From Candidatus Shapirobacteria bacterium (lineage in GTDB: Bacteria > Patescibacteriota > Microgenomatia > UBA12405 > UBA6130), in contig JALTFB010000028.1 of assembly GCA_027007615.1 (NCBI GenBank), positions 1 to 27,422 on the forward strand: a DNA stretch of 27,422 nucleotides, read 5' to 3'. The translations under genes were made by a program, and so were the position numbers. This document shows positions 8,256 to 16,582 of this stretch, one piece after another; positions within the stretch are counted from its first letter, which is position 1; the number at the start of each line of letters is the position of its first letter. Under the pieces are notes generated by a model. It did no database searches and had not been told where the DNA came from. It saw nothing but the letters and a program-made list of their open reading frames with translations.

Positions 8256-9470
8256 ATGTCCAGCGTTTTGGCCGCCCTCTTTCTTTTCAGCCTCCCCGGC
8301 CAATTGGGCCGCCATTTTTGGTTACCGGAAAGCTACCTCTGGGGCTTGCCCATCGATTACCTGGCGCCCACCCTTTATTTAAACAGCCTTTTTTTGCTGG
8401 CTTGGTTTTTGTGGGAATGGCATCGCCGGCGCCCTCAACTTCGCTTTTTGGCCATTTGGCTAACCGCCGCCGCCATTAATATTTTTTTCGCCCAAAATCG
8501 GCGGCTGGCTTTCTTTAGCTGGCTCTGGCTTAGCCAACTGCCTATGGTTGCCTGGCTAATCGGCCGCAGCCGCCACCGGTTAAAACGCATTTTGCCATCA
8601 GCCATTTTCTTTTGGCTGATTTTGGAAACTGTTTTTGCCGCCGGCCAGCTCTGGCGCCAGGCCAGCCTGGCTCCCTGGGGCTGGTGGTTTGGCGAGAGAT
8701 CCTTCTCCATTTCTACGCCGGGCATTGCCAAGGTCAGTTTGGCCGGCCAGTTTTGGCTGCGCCCTTACGGCACCTTTTCCCATCCCAACGCCCTGGCCGG
8801 ATTCATTCTGGCGGCGCTTCTCTTGGCCCTCGGCTTAAAACTTTCCCGCCGCCAAAAACTCAGCCTTTGCCTCTTAGGCGCATTTCTAATTTCCGCCACC
8901 GCCAGCCATACCATTATTCTGCTGGCCATTCTGGTAATTTTCCTCTGCTTGCCAAAGCCCTGGCGCTGGCTAAGCCTGGGATTTATTCCCCTCTTAGGCT
9001 GGTTGCCGATTAATCCCCAAAGCTGGCAGCGGCGCTGGCAACTGGCCCAGGCGGCGATCGGCATGGTGCGCCGCTATCCCCTGGTCGGCACCGGCCTGGG
9101 TAACTTTCTGCCCCAGCTGCCCCATTTTTGGCCAGCCGATCAAATCGGCCAGCTTTGGATCCAACCGGCCCACAACATTTATCTCCTCTGGCTCAGCCAA
9201 ACCGGCCTCTGGGGACTGGCCGCCATCTATTTCCTGCGCCGCTACTGGCCGCGGCCGCAAAACCGTTTTCTAGCATTATCTCTGGCAGTTATCGCCCTAA
9301 GCGGACTGCTGGACCACTATTGGCTGACCGGCCAGCAAAATCTGCTCCTTTTGGGAGTAATTCTTGGCCAAGCTAGGGCACCGGATCCCAACCGCCGGGA
9401 CGGCCGGGATGGCAGCGCCAAACCCGCTTCAGGCAAAGCCAAATCCCCCCCAACCAATAGCGGCGGATAG
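8256..9470 (+). CDS. O-antigen ligase / Wzy-type polysaccharide polymerase-like membrane protein
   Basis: 404 residues with about ten hydrophobic segments rich in Leu, Trp and Ala. Motifs typical of the Wzy_C/O-antigen ligase family are visible: RPYGTFSHPNALAGFI (about residues 169-184), YPLVGTGLGNF (about 274-284) and PAHNIYLLW (about 305-313). Family members join or polymerise lipid-linked glycans on the outer face of the membrane; the substrate cannot be read. The last ~33 residues (after LGVILGQ) are polar, Pro/Arg/Gly-rich and unlike the family. That tail is exactly the stretch overlapping yidD on the other strand, so it is probably a passenger of the antisense gene. ATG 8256 has TATAAT 5 bases upstream. 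Confidence 0.8.
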   Translation: MSSVLAALFLFSLPGQLGRHFWLPESYLWGLPIDYLAPTLYLNSLFLLAWFLWEWHRRRPQLRFLAIWLTAAAINIFFAQNRRLAFFSWLWLSQLPMVAWLIGRSRHRLKRILPSAIFFWLILETVFAAGQLWRQASLAPWGWWFGERSFSISTPGIAKVSLAGQFWLRPYGTFSHPNALAGFILAALLLALGLKLSRRQKLSLCLLGAFLISATASHTIILLAILVIFLCLPKPWRWLSLGFIPLLGWLPINPQSWQRRWQLAQAAIGMVRRYPLVGTGLGNFLPQLPHFWPADQIGQLWIQPAHNIYLLWLSQTGLWGLAAIYFLRRYWPRPQNRFLALSLAVIALSGLLDHYWLTGQQNLLLLGVILGQARAPDPNRRDGRDGSAKPASGKAKSPPTNSGG

Positions 9471-9624
9471 CTTGGCGGCAATATTCCGAACAAGTCGGCC
9501 GGTAGCGGCAACTGCCCCAACTTAGCAACGGCGCCCCTATCAGCCAGCCGCGGCCAAAGGAAAAAACGGCATGGATGAACCGCCAAAGCAACCCGGGCTG
9601 TGTTAAAAACTTACTTTTTTTCAT
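9373..9624 (-). CDS. yidD: YidD, membrane protein insertion efficiency factor
   Basis: 83 residues from ATG 9624 (TTG 9633 would add three). The family signature is clear: CRYRPTCSEYCRQAI, then a Gly, KRVWRCHP, and the terminal GGWDPVP, with the conserved Cys residues in place. YidD is a small, basic, membrane-associated protein that assists YidC-dependent insertion. It usually sits between rnpA and yidC; here it stands about 1.2 kb from yidC. Its 3' 98 bases lie antisense inside the O-antigen ligase-like gene. Length is normal (70-90 residues). Confidence 0.92.
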   Translation of the reverse strand: MKKSKFLTQPGLLWRFIHAVFSFGRGWLIGAPLLSWGSCRYRPTCSEYCRQAIRRYWLGGIWLCLKRVWRCHPGRPGGWDPVP

Positions 9625-9642
9625 CTTCGCCAAAAAATACGG

Positions 9643-9648
9643 TATAAT
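9643..9648 (+). promoter_or_regulatory. -10 box of the rightward pilin pair
   Basis: TATAAT 23 bases before ATG 9672, giving a leader of about 16 bases with no Shine-Dalgarno. The same AT-rich stretch probably also serves yidD on the other strand. Confidence 0.55.
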
Positions 9649-9671
9649 AATTGCGAATAATCTATTTTACA

Positions 9672-10043
9672 ATGAAAAAATTAAAAATTTTGCTCGCCGG
9701 CGTTTTTCTGTTTTTATCGCCCAAGGCAAGCTTTGCCTACGATCCCCTAACCGAGAATAACACTAAAGTTAAAACCGCTTTGGGAGCTATCCCCATTGAC
9801 ATCAACGCCCTGGCCCAATGGTTTTTCAATAATATGCTGGGCATTATCGGCGCCCTGGCCCTTCTGCTAATGGTTTCCGCCTCTTTCAAAATCCTCACCT
9901 CCAGCGGCGACGCCAACAAAATCAAAGAGGGGCGGGAAACTTTCACCAGCGTGGTCACCGGTTTGGTTTTCATCATCTTTTCACTTTTCCTCCTCAAGTT
10001 TATCGGCATTGACATCTTACATATTCCCGGATTGATAAAATAA
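9672..10043 (+). CDS. T4SS pilin-like two-helix protein 7 (rightward)
   Basis: 123 residues from ATG 9672; the frame also opens at TTG 9651, but ATG 9672 gives a textbook signal peptide (MKKLKILLAGVFLFLSPKASFA, cleavage before YDP). This is the clearest signal peptide among the eight pilin-like proteins. TM1 is about 50-72, the loop SSGDANKIKEGRETF about 75-90, and TM2 about 92-112. Its TAA overlaps the ATG of the next gene (TAATG), so the two are translationally coupled. Confidence 0.78.
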   Translation: MKKLKILLAGVFLFLSPKASFAYDPLTENNTKVKTALGAIPIDINALAQWFFNNMLGIIGALALLLMVSASFKILTSSGDANKIKEGRETFTSVVTGLVFIIFSLFLLKFIGIDILHIPGLIK

Positions 10044-10360
10044 TGGCCGCGAAACTCTTGGCCGGCGTGACTCTTCCCAGTTACCCCACCCCACGGTCAG
10101 CAAAGATCAACCTCAACACTGATAATTTAGGATCCATTATCAGCAAGCTGCTGCCCCATATTTTTATCATCAGCGGCCTGCTTATGGCGGTAATGATTAT
10201 CTACGGCGGATTTCAGCTAATGGTTTCCGGCGGCGACAGTGAAGGCATCCGCGAGGGCAAAGCAAAAATAACCTGGGGCATTGTCGGCTTTCTTATCGTT
10301 TTCAGCAGCTATTTTATTGTCCAAATCGTCCAGGCGATATTCAATGTCCAAATTTTTTAA
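10043..10360 (+). CDS. T4SS pilin-like two-helix protein 8 (rightward)
   Basis: 105 residues, starting inside the stop of the previous gene (TAATG). The N-terminus lacks a classical signal peptide. TM1 is about 35-60, the loop SGGDSEGIREGKAKI about 62-77, and TM2 about 80-98. Its stop interlocks with the stop of jag on the other strand in TTAA (10357-10360). VirB2-like function is inferred as for its paralogs. Confidence 0.76.
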   Translation: MAAKLLAGVTLPSYPTPRSAKINLNTDNLGSIISKLLPHIFIISGLLMAVMIIYGGFQLMVSGGDSEGIREGKAKITWGIVGFLIVFSSYFIVQIVQAIFNVQIF

Positions 10361-10809
10361 TTGCCGGCCGGGCTAATGACCACATGGCGGTCGCGCCCTT
10401 CTCCATCCGAAGCTGTTTGCAAATCTTTTTCCTCGGCTAAGGCCAAGTGGATCAAACGCCGCTCAAAAGCCGACATCGGGGGCATGGCTACCGCCCGGCC
10501 AGTTTGCCGCACCCGCGCCGCCGCCTGGCGGGCCAAATCAGCCAGCCGCTCCTGCTGGCGCTGGCGGTAATCATTGACATCAACAACTACCCGCTCTTCA
10601 CCGCCAAAGTGGCTAAGCACCGCCAAACTGAAAATTGTTTGCAGGGCCGCTATCGTCCGCCCCCTTTGGCCGATAAGCATCCCCGGCGCCTCCGCTTGAA
10701 AATGCAAGCGCCAAAGATTATCTTCGGAACTGACTTCAACCGCCACCCCTTCAATACCCAGCAATTGCATCAACTCTTCGGCTTTTTCCTTTAAAAATTT
10801 GTCCACCAT
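10357..10809 (-). CDS. jag: Jag/KhpB-type RNA-binding protein (KH + R3H)
   Basis: 150 residues. A KH domain spans about 30-80 with the GxxG-type loop in GMLIGQRGRTIAALQ. An R3H domain follows at about 90-145, with RRLIHLALAE and the terminal DGEGRDRHVVISP. Jag/KhpB binds RNA and is linked to cell elongation and to membrane insertion genes in Gram-positives. The usual N-terminal Jag_N domain is absent, so this is a short version. It lies 36 bases downstream of yidC, as expected for the rnpA-yidC-jag order, but TATAAT 6 bases before its ATG suggests it also has its own leaderless transcript. Confidence 0.9.
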   Translation of the reverse strand: MVDKFLKEKAEELMQLLGIEGVAVEVSSEDNLWRLHFQAEAPGMLIGQRGRTIAALQTIFSLAVLSHFGGEERVVVDVNDYRQRQQERLADLARQAAARVRQTGRAVAMPPMSAFERRLIHLALAEEKDLQTASDGEGRDRHVVISPAGN

Positions 10810-10815
10810 TTTGAT

Positions 10816-10821
10816 ATTATA
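10816..10821 (-). promoter_or_regulatory. -10 box of jag
   Basis: TATAAT on the minus strand, 6 bases (ATCAAA) before ATG 10809. No clear -35. Confidence 0.6.
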
Positions 10822-10844
10822 GCAAACTGGCGCCGCAAAGAGGC

Positions 10845-11624
10845 TTACTGATTAACTTCCCACTTCTCCAAGCGCAAAACCAAAAGCGATTGCAACCAAG
10901 TAAGCAATGAAAATACAAACCAGTAAAGCACCAATCCCGAAGGAAAACTAAAACCGAAAACAAGCGTCATCAGCGGAAACAAATAAAGGGATTGTTTTTG
11001 GAAAGAAGCGGCAAAATCCTCGGCGCTCCCCTTTTTGCTTTTGGCCTCGGGAGCGGCGGCCGGCGCCGGCATCATCAGCTTGGAAGAAAGAAACTGGGTT
11101 ATCGCCGCCCCGAACAGGAAAATTCCCGGCAGGGGCAAGCCGGCAAAACGGATAATGTCCGGCTTTTGCAAGTCAAGATACCAAAAATGGCGGGAAAAAT
11201 TAGCCAACGCCGGCAGGTGCAAGAATTGGTAAAAGAGAGGTTGCATCGCCGCCAAAGCCGTTCCGCTCGCCAAAACTTGGCGAAAAGCTTGGTAAAGGGC
11301 GATTAAAACCAGGATTTGGATAATTTGCGGCAAACAGCCGCCGGCCGGATTAATGCCTTTTTGGCGGTAAAATTCCATTTGCGCCTTAGCCAAAGCCTGC
11401 TTGTCACCCTTGTGACGGCGCTTTAATTTTTCCAGCTCCGGAGCAAAGCGGCGCATTTTGATGGCCGCCCGCAGACTTGACCAACTGAAAGGCAAAAGCA
11501 GCAGCCGCAGCAGCAGGGTTAAAATCACCACCGCCCAACCCAAACTTCCCGTTAAAAAAGCAAAAAACAAAAGACCGTTCAATAAAGGCTGGTAAAGCAA
11601 CGGTGTCCACAATTGTTTAATCAT
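10845..11624 (-). CDS. yidC: YidC/Oxa1 membrane protein insertase
   Basis: 259 residues, the short form without the large periplasmic domain of proteobacterial YidC. It shows the family core: TM near 15-40, the cytoplasmic hairpin with the charged KMRRFAPELEKLKRRHKGDKQ block (about 57-76), GINPAGGCLPQIIQILVLIALYQAF (about 90-114), and later helices with FPSGLVLYWFVFSLLTWLQ (about 226-244). The Arg in LLLRLLLLPF is the likely hydrophilic-groove residue. It catalyses insertion of membrane proteins, alone or with Sec. It sits 14 bases downstream of the VirD4-like ATPase gene, with TATACT overlapping that gene's stop. Confidence 0.93.
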   Translation of the reverse strand: MIKQLWTPLLYQPLLNGLLFFAFLTGSLGWAVVILTLLLRLLLLPFSWSSLRAAIKMRRFAPELEKLKRRHKGDKQALAKAQMEFYRQKGINPAGGCLPQIIQILVLIALYQAFRQVLASGTALAAMQPLFYQFLHLPALANFSRHFWYLDLQKPDIIRFAGLPLPGIFLFGAAITQFLSSKLMMPAPAAAPEAKSKKGSAEDFAASFQKQSLYLFPLMTLVFGFSFPSGLVLYWFVFSLLTWLQSLLVLRLEKWEVNQ

Positions 11625-11632
11625 ACCTCGGC

Positions 11633-11638
11633 AGTATA
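11633..11638 (-). promoter_or_regulatory. -10 box of yidC
   Basis: TATACT on the minus strand, 8 bases (GCCGAGGT) before ATG 11624 and next to the upstream TAG stop. GAGGT touches the ATG and is too close to act as a Shine-Dalgarno. Confidence 0.5.
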
Positions 11639-13990
11639 CTACAGTTTGGCGCGGCGGGCAATTTCTTCCTCAACTTTAGCCCGCGACCGGCCATACTTTA
11701 AGGAGCTCAGGCGCTTAATCATTTCGGCCGTTTTGGGCCGGCGCAGTTTATTCTCCGCTTCGATATCCTTAGTCAAATCCATAGAAAAAGGCGGCACCGG
11801 TTCATTGTCAACAATTGTTTTGATGTAAGCATGAAAGCGTTCAATATTTAAAAGATCCTGTTCATTGAAAACCGGCTGGAATTCGCGGGCCAGATAATTG
11901 GCATCGGAAACGCCAACTTGGAAAGAAATTATCGTCCCAACATTGCCGAAAACGGCGTTTTTGACCTCGTCTTCCATCTGGGAAATAAACTGGTTTGCCA
12001 CCGCCAGATTAAGCCGGTATTTGCGGGCTTCAGACAAAATTTGGGCAAAATCGGGGGTGGCAAAGTTTTGGAACTCGTCAACATAAAGGTAAAAATCGCG
12101 CCGTTCTTCTTCGGGAATATCCTGGCGGCTCATGGCGGCCATCAAAATGCGCGGAATCAGCAACAAGCCTAAAAACGAGGAATTTTCTTCGCCGATTTTC
12201 CCCTTTGCCAAATTGATAATCAGAATTTTGCCCTCGTCCATTACCCGGCGGAAATCAAAAGAGGAAGTCGATTGGCCAATGATATTACGCATCATCTTGT
12301 TGGTAACAAAACGGCCAAATTTGGAAACAATGTAATCCAGCACTTCCGACTTATGGAAATCGCTGGTGTGGGCGATTTGGTCAGTCCAATAGCGGCGAAC
12401 AATGGGGTCGGTTACCTTGGGCAGCAGCTCACGGACATAGTTGGGATCAGTCAAAATGCGGACGATTTCCACAAAGGTTGCTCCCGGCTCGCTCATCACC
12501 GTCAGCATGGCATTGCGGATGGCATGCTCAAAGCGGGGCCCGACAATGCCCGTTTTATAGGGATCGTAAAGCTTATACATCAAGTTAATCACCGCCGAGG
12601 CGACAAAATGCTTTTGATCCTCCGTTTTCACATCCAGCAAATTCAGGCCCATGGGACGCTCTAAATCGGAAGGGTCAAAATAAATTACGTCCTCGGCCCG
12701 CTCGGAAGGGATAAACTCCAAAATTTGCTCGGCCAAATCATGGGGATCAATCAAGCAAATCCCCTTGCCGGCGCGGATATCTTGAAGAATCATATCTTTC
12801 ATCAATTCTGTCTTCCCTGTACCCGTTTTTCCAACAATATAAAGATGGCGACTACGATCGTTGTCCTTGATATAAATATTTTTAGTCACTCCCCGGAAAA
12901 CATTACGGCCTAAATAAAGACCACTTTCGGGAATATTGCTCGGCGCCGGCGCCCTTTTGGCGCGCAGCCAAAGTATACCCGGCGTTTCCACCATTTTATT
13001 AGGCAAATGGAAAAGCCCGGCCAGCTCCTCACTGTTGAGAATGGTTTTTTGCTTATGCCAACCCCACCAAACCGGCTGGTAACGGTAAATAAAATCAACC
13101 ATGAACCAATGCTTGAAGCGCAGTTTGTGGCTGCCCAGGCCGTTCCAAGCCGAATCAAACTGGGCAAAGGCGCTGCGCAGGTTGGCCAAATGTGATTTTG
13201 CTTCGCCTTTGGTGGGAGCAATCGCCAAAAGCCGGATGGTGGTGGTAAATCCCGGCCGGCTGCATTTGTTTTCAATGGCCTCCAGCATTTGGGCGCTCAC
13301 CTTAAAAGCAGCTTTTTCGGGGTTGGATTCGGATTTCTTGACCCGGGAAACAAATGCCTTGCCAAGCTTTTGCCATTTGGAAGCGGCCGGGGCGATTAAA
13401 ATTTGCACCGCCGCCACCTCATTTTCCCCCAATTTAGCCATGGCCGAGGTAATGGATGCCAAAGAATCAACGCTCAATTCACGGAAAGTTTTCAGCGGCT
13501 TATAGATTTCGCGCCGGTTCTCCAGCCAGGCGTAAGCCACCTTGCCTTTTTCCGGAAAAAGCTCATACTCTTCCAATTGTTCCAACTCGGCCCCCGGATA
13601 AGCGGAATAAAATTGCCGGGAAACCAGCTCCTTATGGCGCTGTTGGCAAACAATATAAAAGCGGATGTCGTCGGGGCGGCCAACAATTTCCAAGCTTACG
13701 GTGGGCTGGTGGTGGAGGAATTTAAAGCGGCCGCCGCGGTAAAGCGAATGGAGGCCGGCGAAGACTTGCTCCATGGCGTCGATTTTTATTTCATTGTCGC
13801 GCGGCACCTGGGCCAGAAGAACCACCGAGTCTAAAGACTCCTCTTCCCGTCCCCGCCAGCGATACCAAAGAATTAGCCCGAAGCCGGCCAGGGCCAAAAC
13901 AACAGCCAAAAAAAGGCCCAGGCTCAGCCAAAAGACAAACTGCCAAAACCAGTGAACCATTGTTGGCCACAAGGAGTCAACTGGTGTCAT
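11639..13990 (-). CDS. VirD4/TraG-like T4SS ATPase
   Basis: 783 residues. One N-terminal membrane helix (about 14-43) is followed by an accessory domain (about 50-350). The RecA/HerA-type motor comes next: Walker A GKTGTGKTE (387-395), the first strand motif ICLIDPHD (411-418), and Walker B YLYVDEFQNF (634-643), with a C-terminal tail. The DEFQNF box and following helix are typical of VirD4/TraG/TraD coupling proteins. These sit at the inner membrane and pump DNA or protein into the secretion channel. A HerA-type or VirB4-like ATPase is the alternative, but VirB4 would be expected to lack the single-helix anchor. The start overlaps the upstream gene (ATGA), and GGAGAGG lies 7 bases before the ATG. 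Confidence 0.85.
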   Translation of the reverse strand: MTPVDSLWPTMVHWFWQFVFWLSLGLFLAVVLALAGFGLILWYRWRGREEESLDSVVLLAQVPRDNEIKIDAMEQVFAGLHSLYRGGRFKFLHHQPTVSLEIVGRPDDIRFYIVCQQRHKELVSRQFYSAYPGAELEQLEEYELFPEKGKVAYAWLENRREIYKPLKTFRELSVDSLASITSAMAKLGENEVAAVQILIAPAASKWQKLGKAFVSRVKKSESNPEKAAFKVSAQMLEAIENKCSRPGFTTTIRLLAIAPTKGEAKSHLANLRSAFAQFDSAWNGLGSHKLRFKHWFMVDFIYRYQPVWWGWHKQKTILNSEELAGLFHLPNKMVETPGILWLRAKRAPAPSNIPESGLYLGRNVFRGVTKNIYIKDNDRSRHLYIVGKTGTGKTELMKDMILQDIRAGKGICLIDPHDLAEQILEFIPSERAEDVIYFDPSDLERPMGLNLLDVKTEDQKHFVASAVINLMYKLYDPYKTGIVGPRFEHAIRNAMLTVMSEPGATFVEIVRILTDPNYVRELLPKVTDPIVRRYWTDQIAHTSDFHKSEVLDYIVSKFGRFVTNKMMRNIIGQSTSSFDFRRVMDEGKILIINLAKGKIGEENSSFLGLLLIPRILMAAMSRQDIPEEERRDFYLYVDEFQNFATPDFAQILSEARKYRLNLAVANQFISQMEDEVKNAVFGNVGTIISFQVGVSDANYLAREFQPVFNEQDLLNIERFHAYIKTIVDNEPVPPFSMDLTKDIEAENKLRRPKTAEMIKRLSSLKYGRSRAKVEEEIARRAKL

Positions 13991-14325
13991 CGGCCAACCT
14001 CTCCCCGCCGCAAGCGTATCTTTAAAATCCGCCGCACCTGCTCACCCAGCCAACGGGCGGCGTTGCCGGCGTGATAGCGCAACAGACGGTGTAATTTTTT
14101 CGGCGTTATATCAATATCAGCCTCCTGGATTCCGGCGGCCGGCGGAGTTGGCGGCAGAGATGCGGCCGCCGGCTGTTCGCCCGCCTTTATTTCCGGCTCT
14201 TCTTCAACTTTTTGCAAAAATGACTTCACCTTCAGGGGAACTTCTGCTTCTTCCGGAAACTTAATCCCAAATTTCTCTAATTCCCGTTGTCCTTTTGTTA
14301 GCGGCGCTTCCCTTTCTTTATCCAT
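13987..14325 (-). CDS. Small acidic/basic hypothetical protein in front of the VirD4-like ATPase
   Basis: 112 residues, not recognised. The first half is highly charged (KGQRELEKFGIKFPEE). A Pro/Ala/Glu linker occupies about 50-70, and the last 35 residues are strongly basic and helical (HRLLRYHAGNAARWLGEQVRR). It overlaps the ATPase start by 4 bases (ATGA), so the two are translated together. A role as adaptor or accessory subunit of the ATPase is inference. A leaderless-type promoter (TATACT, 6 bases) lies upstream, making it the first gene of the ATPase transcript. Confidence 0.7.
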   Translation of the reverse strand: MDKEREAPLTKGQRELEKFGIKFPEEAEVPLKVKSFLQKVEEEPEIKAGEQPAAASLPPTPPAAGIQEADIDITPKKLHRLLRYHAGNAARWLGEQVRRILKIRLRRGEVGR

Positions 14326-14331
14326 AATTCC

Positions 14332-14337
14332 AGTATA
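14332..14337 (-). promoter_or_regulatory. -10 box of the hypothetical-ATPase operon
   Basis: TATACT on the minus strand, 6 bases (GGAATT) before ATG 14325. Confidence 0.55.
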
Positions 14338-14369
14338 GCACGGCTAAAAATAATAGCCTTTAAAATAAA

Positions 14370-15431
14370 TCAAATCCCTCCCCCAGTTTTAATTTTCCGT
14401 TGCCAAAAGGGCCGAGAGGGCTCCTGGGTGGCCGTCCAAACAAGTTGTCCCCGCCAAACCATTTGCTGCAGCTTGCGGCGAAAATCTGCATCCAATTCTG
14501 AAAAGGCATCATCCAGTAAAATAAGCGGCTGCCAGCCGGTTTCCCGGCGCAAATAAGCCGCCATCGCCAATTTCAACCCCAAAATTGCCAGCCGCTGTTG
14601 GCCCCGCGAGGCCCAATAGGCCAAATTGCCTTCTTGGCGGGGAAACTGGCGATGCCCGAAAAGAAAATCGTCCCGCTGCGGGCCCAGGCCGGTGTGCCCC
14701 CTTTCCAGGTCACGCTGGCAGCGGCGGCGAAGGGCCTCTAGCGATATTGGCTGGCTTTGGTAGGTTATTTGAAATTCCCGCAACCAGGCGGGAGCTTTTA
14801 ATTGCCAATAGCTGTCGATAAACTCTGCCAGCTGGCGGCGCTTTTCTTGGAGTAAACGGCCGGCGGTCGCCAAAATTTGGTCCCAATAATCCAGCGGCCC
14901 GGCCTGCTTCCGCCAGCGCCACTGTTCCAGAAGCTTATTGCGCTGGCGCAGGGCCCGCTGATAGCGCCGCCAAGCTCGGGCATATTGCCAATCGAGGCCG
15001 GCCAAAAGCTGGTCAAAATATTGGCGGCGGCGGCCGGGCGATCCCGCCACCAAGCGAATGTCCTCCGGCCGAAAAATAACCGCCTGGAATTGCTTTAAAA
15101 ACGTCCGCCGCGGCTGGAGTTGGCCGTTGATGAGGTAGGTTTTTTTAACCAGCCCCGAATTTTGCCGCGAGAGGCTGATTCCCAGCTGCTGTTCGCCCAA
15201 TTGCGTTTTAACCCCCGCCTGTAATTGCGCTTGGCTTTGCCGCCAACTGATTAATTGATTGAGCTTTTTGGCGCGGAAACTACGCAGCCAGGCCAGAAAC
15301 CAAATCGCTTCCAAAATGTTCGTTTTGCCAGTGGCATTGGAGCCGACAACAATTGTCTGTTTTGGGGAAAAAGCAAACCGCCTATCTGCCCAGGAACGAA
15401 AATTCACCAATTTCAACCATTGCAAGGTCAT
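14370..15431 (-). CDS. recF: RecF DNA repair ATPase
   Basis: 353 residues from ATG 15431, which gives the standard RecF N-terminus (MTLQWLKLVNFRSW); an in-frame TTG at 15503 would add 24 residues unlike the family. Walker A is GSNATGKTN (30-38), and a C-terminal Walker B LILLDDAFSELD comes after the GQQRLAILGLKLA signature region. RecF binds gapped DNA and helps load RecA at stalled forks. It usually neighbours dnaN; here it lies between mutM and the T4SS ATPase block. A possible promoter (TTGACC, 16 bp, TATTTT) lies just upstream. Confidence 0.92.
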   Translation of the reverse strand: MTLQWLKLVNFRSWADRRFAFSPKQTIVVGSNATGKTNILEAIWFLAWLRSFRAKKLNQLISWRQSQAQLQAGVKTQLGEQQLGISLSRQNSGLVKKTYLINGQLQPRRTFLKQFQAVIFRPEDIRLVAGSPGRRRQYFDQLLAGLDWQYARAWRRYQRALRQRNKLLEQWRWRKQAGPLDYWDQILATAGRLLQEKRRQLAEFIDSYWQLKAPAWLREFQITYQSQPISLEALRRRCQRDLERGHTGLGPQRDDFLFGHRQFPRQEGNLAYWASRGQQRLAILGLKLAMAAYLRRETGWQPLILLDDAFSELDADFRRKLQQMVWRGQLVWTATQEPSRPFWQRKIKTGGGI

Positions 15432-15448
15432 TTCAAGGCCGCCGCCGC

Positions 15449-15476
15449 AAAATACAGTGCCAATCTTTATGGTCAA
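15449..15476 (-). promoter_or_regulatory. Possible recF promoter
   Basis: On the minus strand TTGACC (15476-15471), 16-bp spacer, TATTTT (15454-15449), then 17 bases to ATG 15431. The -10 is poor. Confidence 0.35.
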
Positions 15477-15546
15477 CCAACCCCTGGGCGGCCACCCCGC
15501 CAAAAAATCCCCTTTTTACCGTTCCGCGCTTACCCTTGGCCATCGC

Positions 15547-16425
15547 TTATTTTTGGCATTGGGGACAAAAAAATGTCCCCCGCCCCCCCAATTCAATCCG
15601 CTTAACCGTGCCGCTGCAGCTAAGGCATTTCTGGCCGGCTCGCTGGTAAACCGCCAATTTTTGCTGGAATCGGCCCGGCCGGCCATCGGGTTGGATATAG
15701 GCATCATCGGCCGCTGAGGTTCCCTGCATTTTCAAGCTTTCCTGAAGCACCGCTTTAATGGCTTGGCAAAGTTTTTCGCTTTCTTTGCGGCTAAGGCTAT
15801 TGGCCGGGCGGCGCGGATCAATACGGGCTCGAAACAACGCCTCGTTGGCGTAAATATTGCCAATACCGCTGATTTTTTGCTGGTCCATAATGACAACTTT
15901 CACCGCCCGGCGGCTGGATTGCAAAACTTTATATAAATAAGCGGCGTTGAATTGGCGGCTCAAGGCATCGGCTCCCAATTCAGCCATCGCTTGGCGCCAA
16001 TCTTTTTCACTTAGCAAGCGCAGCCAGCCAAACATGCGCACATCGTTGAAAAACAAGGTTCCGGCATCATGGCCGCTGGCATCGGCTAAAGAAATGATAA
16101 TTCGCGTCGACCGGCCGGGAAGGCTATCGCCGCCGGCAAAAGGAATGGGGTGGCCGAAAACCGCCCGCTGCCCAGACTGCAAACGGGGAACATAAACCAA
16201 TTGGCCGGTAAGCTTTAAATGAATCAAGAGAACTTGTTTGTTATCGAAAACAATCGCCAGCTGCTTGCCTTTGCGTTTAACGGCAACAATGGTCCGGCCG
16301 TTAACGGCTGCCGCCGGTTGGGGAAATTGCTTGGCGGCCAAAATTTTTACCCAACGGATTTTTTTGCCGGGCAAAATTCGGGCCAAGCCGCGGCGGATTG
16401 TTTCCACTTCCGGCAATTCAGGCAT
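15547..16425 (-). CDS. mutM: Formamidopyrimidine-DNA glycosylase (Fpg/MutM)
   Basis: 292 residues. The N-terminus PELPEVETIRRGL carries the catalytic Pro2 and Glu3 (after Met removal). The helix-two-turn-helix region with DQQKISGIGNIYANEALF is present at about 175-192. The C-terminal zinc finger is complete: CLSC near 268-271 and CPQC near 287-290. The enzyme removes 8-oxoguanine and other oxidised purines and cuts the strand by beta/delta elimination. Length is about 20 residues above the usual 270-275. The start is fixed by MPELPEVE; TATAAT lies 5 bases upstream. Confidence 0.96.
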   Translation of the reverse strand: MPELPEVETIRRGLARILPGKKIRWVKILAAKQFPQPAAAVNGRTIVAVKRKGKQLAIVFDNKQVLLIHLKLTGQLVYVPRLQSGQRAVFGHPIPFAGGDSLPGRSTRIIISLADASGHDAGTLFFNDVRMFGWLRLLSEKDWRQAMAELGADALSRQFNAAYLYKVLQSSRRAVKVVIMDQQKISGIGNIYANEALFRARIDPRRPANSLSRKESEKLCQAIKAVLQESLKMQGTSAADDAYIQPDGRPGRFQQKLAVYQRAGQKCLSCSGTVKRIELGGRGTFFCPQCQK

Positions 16426-16430
16426 AATCC

Positions 16431-16436
16431 ATTATA
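16431..16436 (-). promoter_or_regulatory. -10 box of mutM
   Basis: TATAAT on the minus strand, 5 bases (GGATT) before ATG 16425. The 16-base string GCTATAATGGATTATG is the same as that in front of the CHAP-protein gene at 21835. Confidence 0.65.
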
Positions 16437-16582
16437 GCATTTTATCTTTATCATTCCGGCCCAAAAGCGTTTTTCCGGAAGCCGCCGCCCTCCAAAAAAC
16501 TCGCCCTTGCCATTCCACCAGCCGGCGGGGATAAACAACATGGCAATGAATAGTAAAACAGCCATGTAAGGGAAAGAGCCCA

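Noticed and set aside
8100..8315. Leftward 71-residue frame across the REPIN-like element
   Set aside because: It reads through inverted repeats and into the antisense of the ligase gene; no start signal.
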